A stretch of 45,891 nt of DNA from Acetobacteraceae bacterium (lineage in GTDB: Bacteria > Pseudomonadota > Alphaproteobacteria > Acetobacterales > Acetobacteraceae), in assembly GCA_003164455.1 (NCBI GenBank), contig PLTJ01000064.1:1-45891 (forward strand). Direction: 5' to 3'. Shown here piece by piece: positions 45,846 to 45,891 of this stretch; the stretch's first letter is position 1; each line of letters opens with the position of its first letter. The notes below the pieces were generated by a model. It was not told the DNA's origin, did no database searches, and saw only the letters and a program-made list of their open reading frames with translations. Both the position numbers and the translations under genes were made by a program.

Positions 45846-45891
45846 TGGTGGGCGCAGCAGGGCTTGAACTTGCGGCCCGCTGATTAAGAGT
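45846..45891 (-). tRNA. 3' portion of a tRNA-Lys(CUU)-like sequence, truncated by the window edge; possibly a remnant
   Basis: Complement reads ACTCTTAATCAGCGGGCCGCAAGTTCAAGCCCTGCTGCGCCCACCA; one A-C mismatch in the T stem. Confidence 0.6.

Noticed and set aside
1-45891. CRISPR array
   Set aside because: No short direct repeats with regular unique spacers seen; the only regular array is the in-frame 240-bp coding repeat.

Overview
High-GC window, probably from an alphaproteobacterium (Acetobacteraceae/Rhodospirillales-like; inferred from gene content, not proven). It has two parts.

(1) Coordinates ~9-15,870 hold a compact integrated element bounded by a 17-bp perfect direct repeat (TTGGCGACCCCAGCAGG at 9-25 and 15854-15870). 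The right copy is the 3' end of a tRNA-Arg(UCU) gene that is interrupted by a ~225-nt group I intron of the Azoarcus/Agrobacterium tRNA type. The element carries:
- a P4-type tyrosine integrase next to the tRNA
- GGGWCCC repeat clusters at both ends (candidate integrase arm sites)
- a primase-helicase-like replication protein
- small phage-type ORFs and a possible terS-like protein
- a serine recombinase next to a perfect 12-10-12 palindrome
- a large terminase encoded as two separate genes (ATPase and nuclease)
- a lower-GC three-gene cargo operon of unknown function
- a small membrane protein, a PH/SHOCT-like protein and an internally deleted SRAP-like fossil
I see no recognisable portal, major capsid, protease or tail genes. 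It therefore looks like a phage satellite or packaging island rather than a prophage, and it is my best candidate for an under-described system.

(2) Coordinates ~16.2-45.9 kb are host or accessory chromosome: an NDUFS4-like complex I subunit, a pirin, a secreted-looking calpain-family (C2) protease with 240-bp tandem repeats, a beta-helix/Hint protein, two dapA-family aldolases with an MFS transporter, a catabolic cluster with NitT/TauT ABC and TRAP transporters and LacI/IclR regulators, a stretch of gene fossils (livH/livF, GH88-like), and a 3' tRNA-Lys-like fragment at the right edge.

All family names come from motif recognition by eye; no database search was run.
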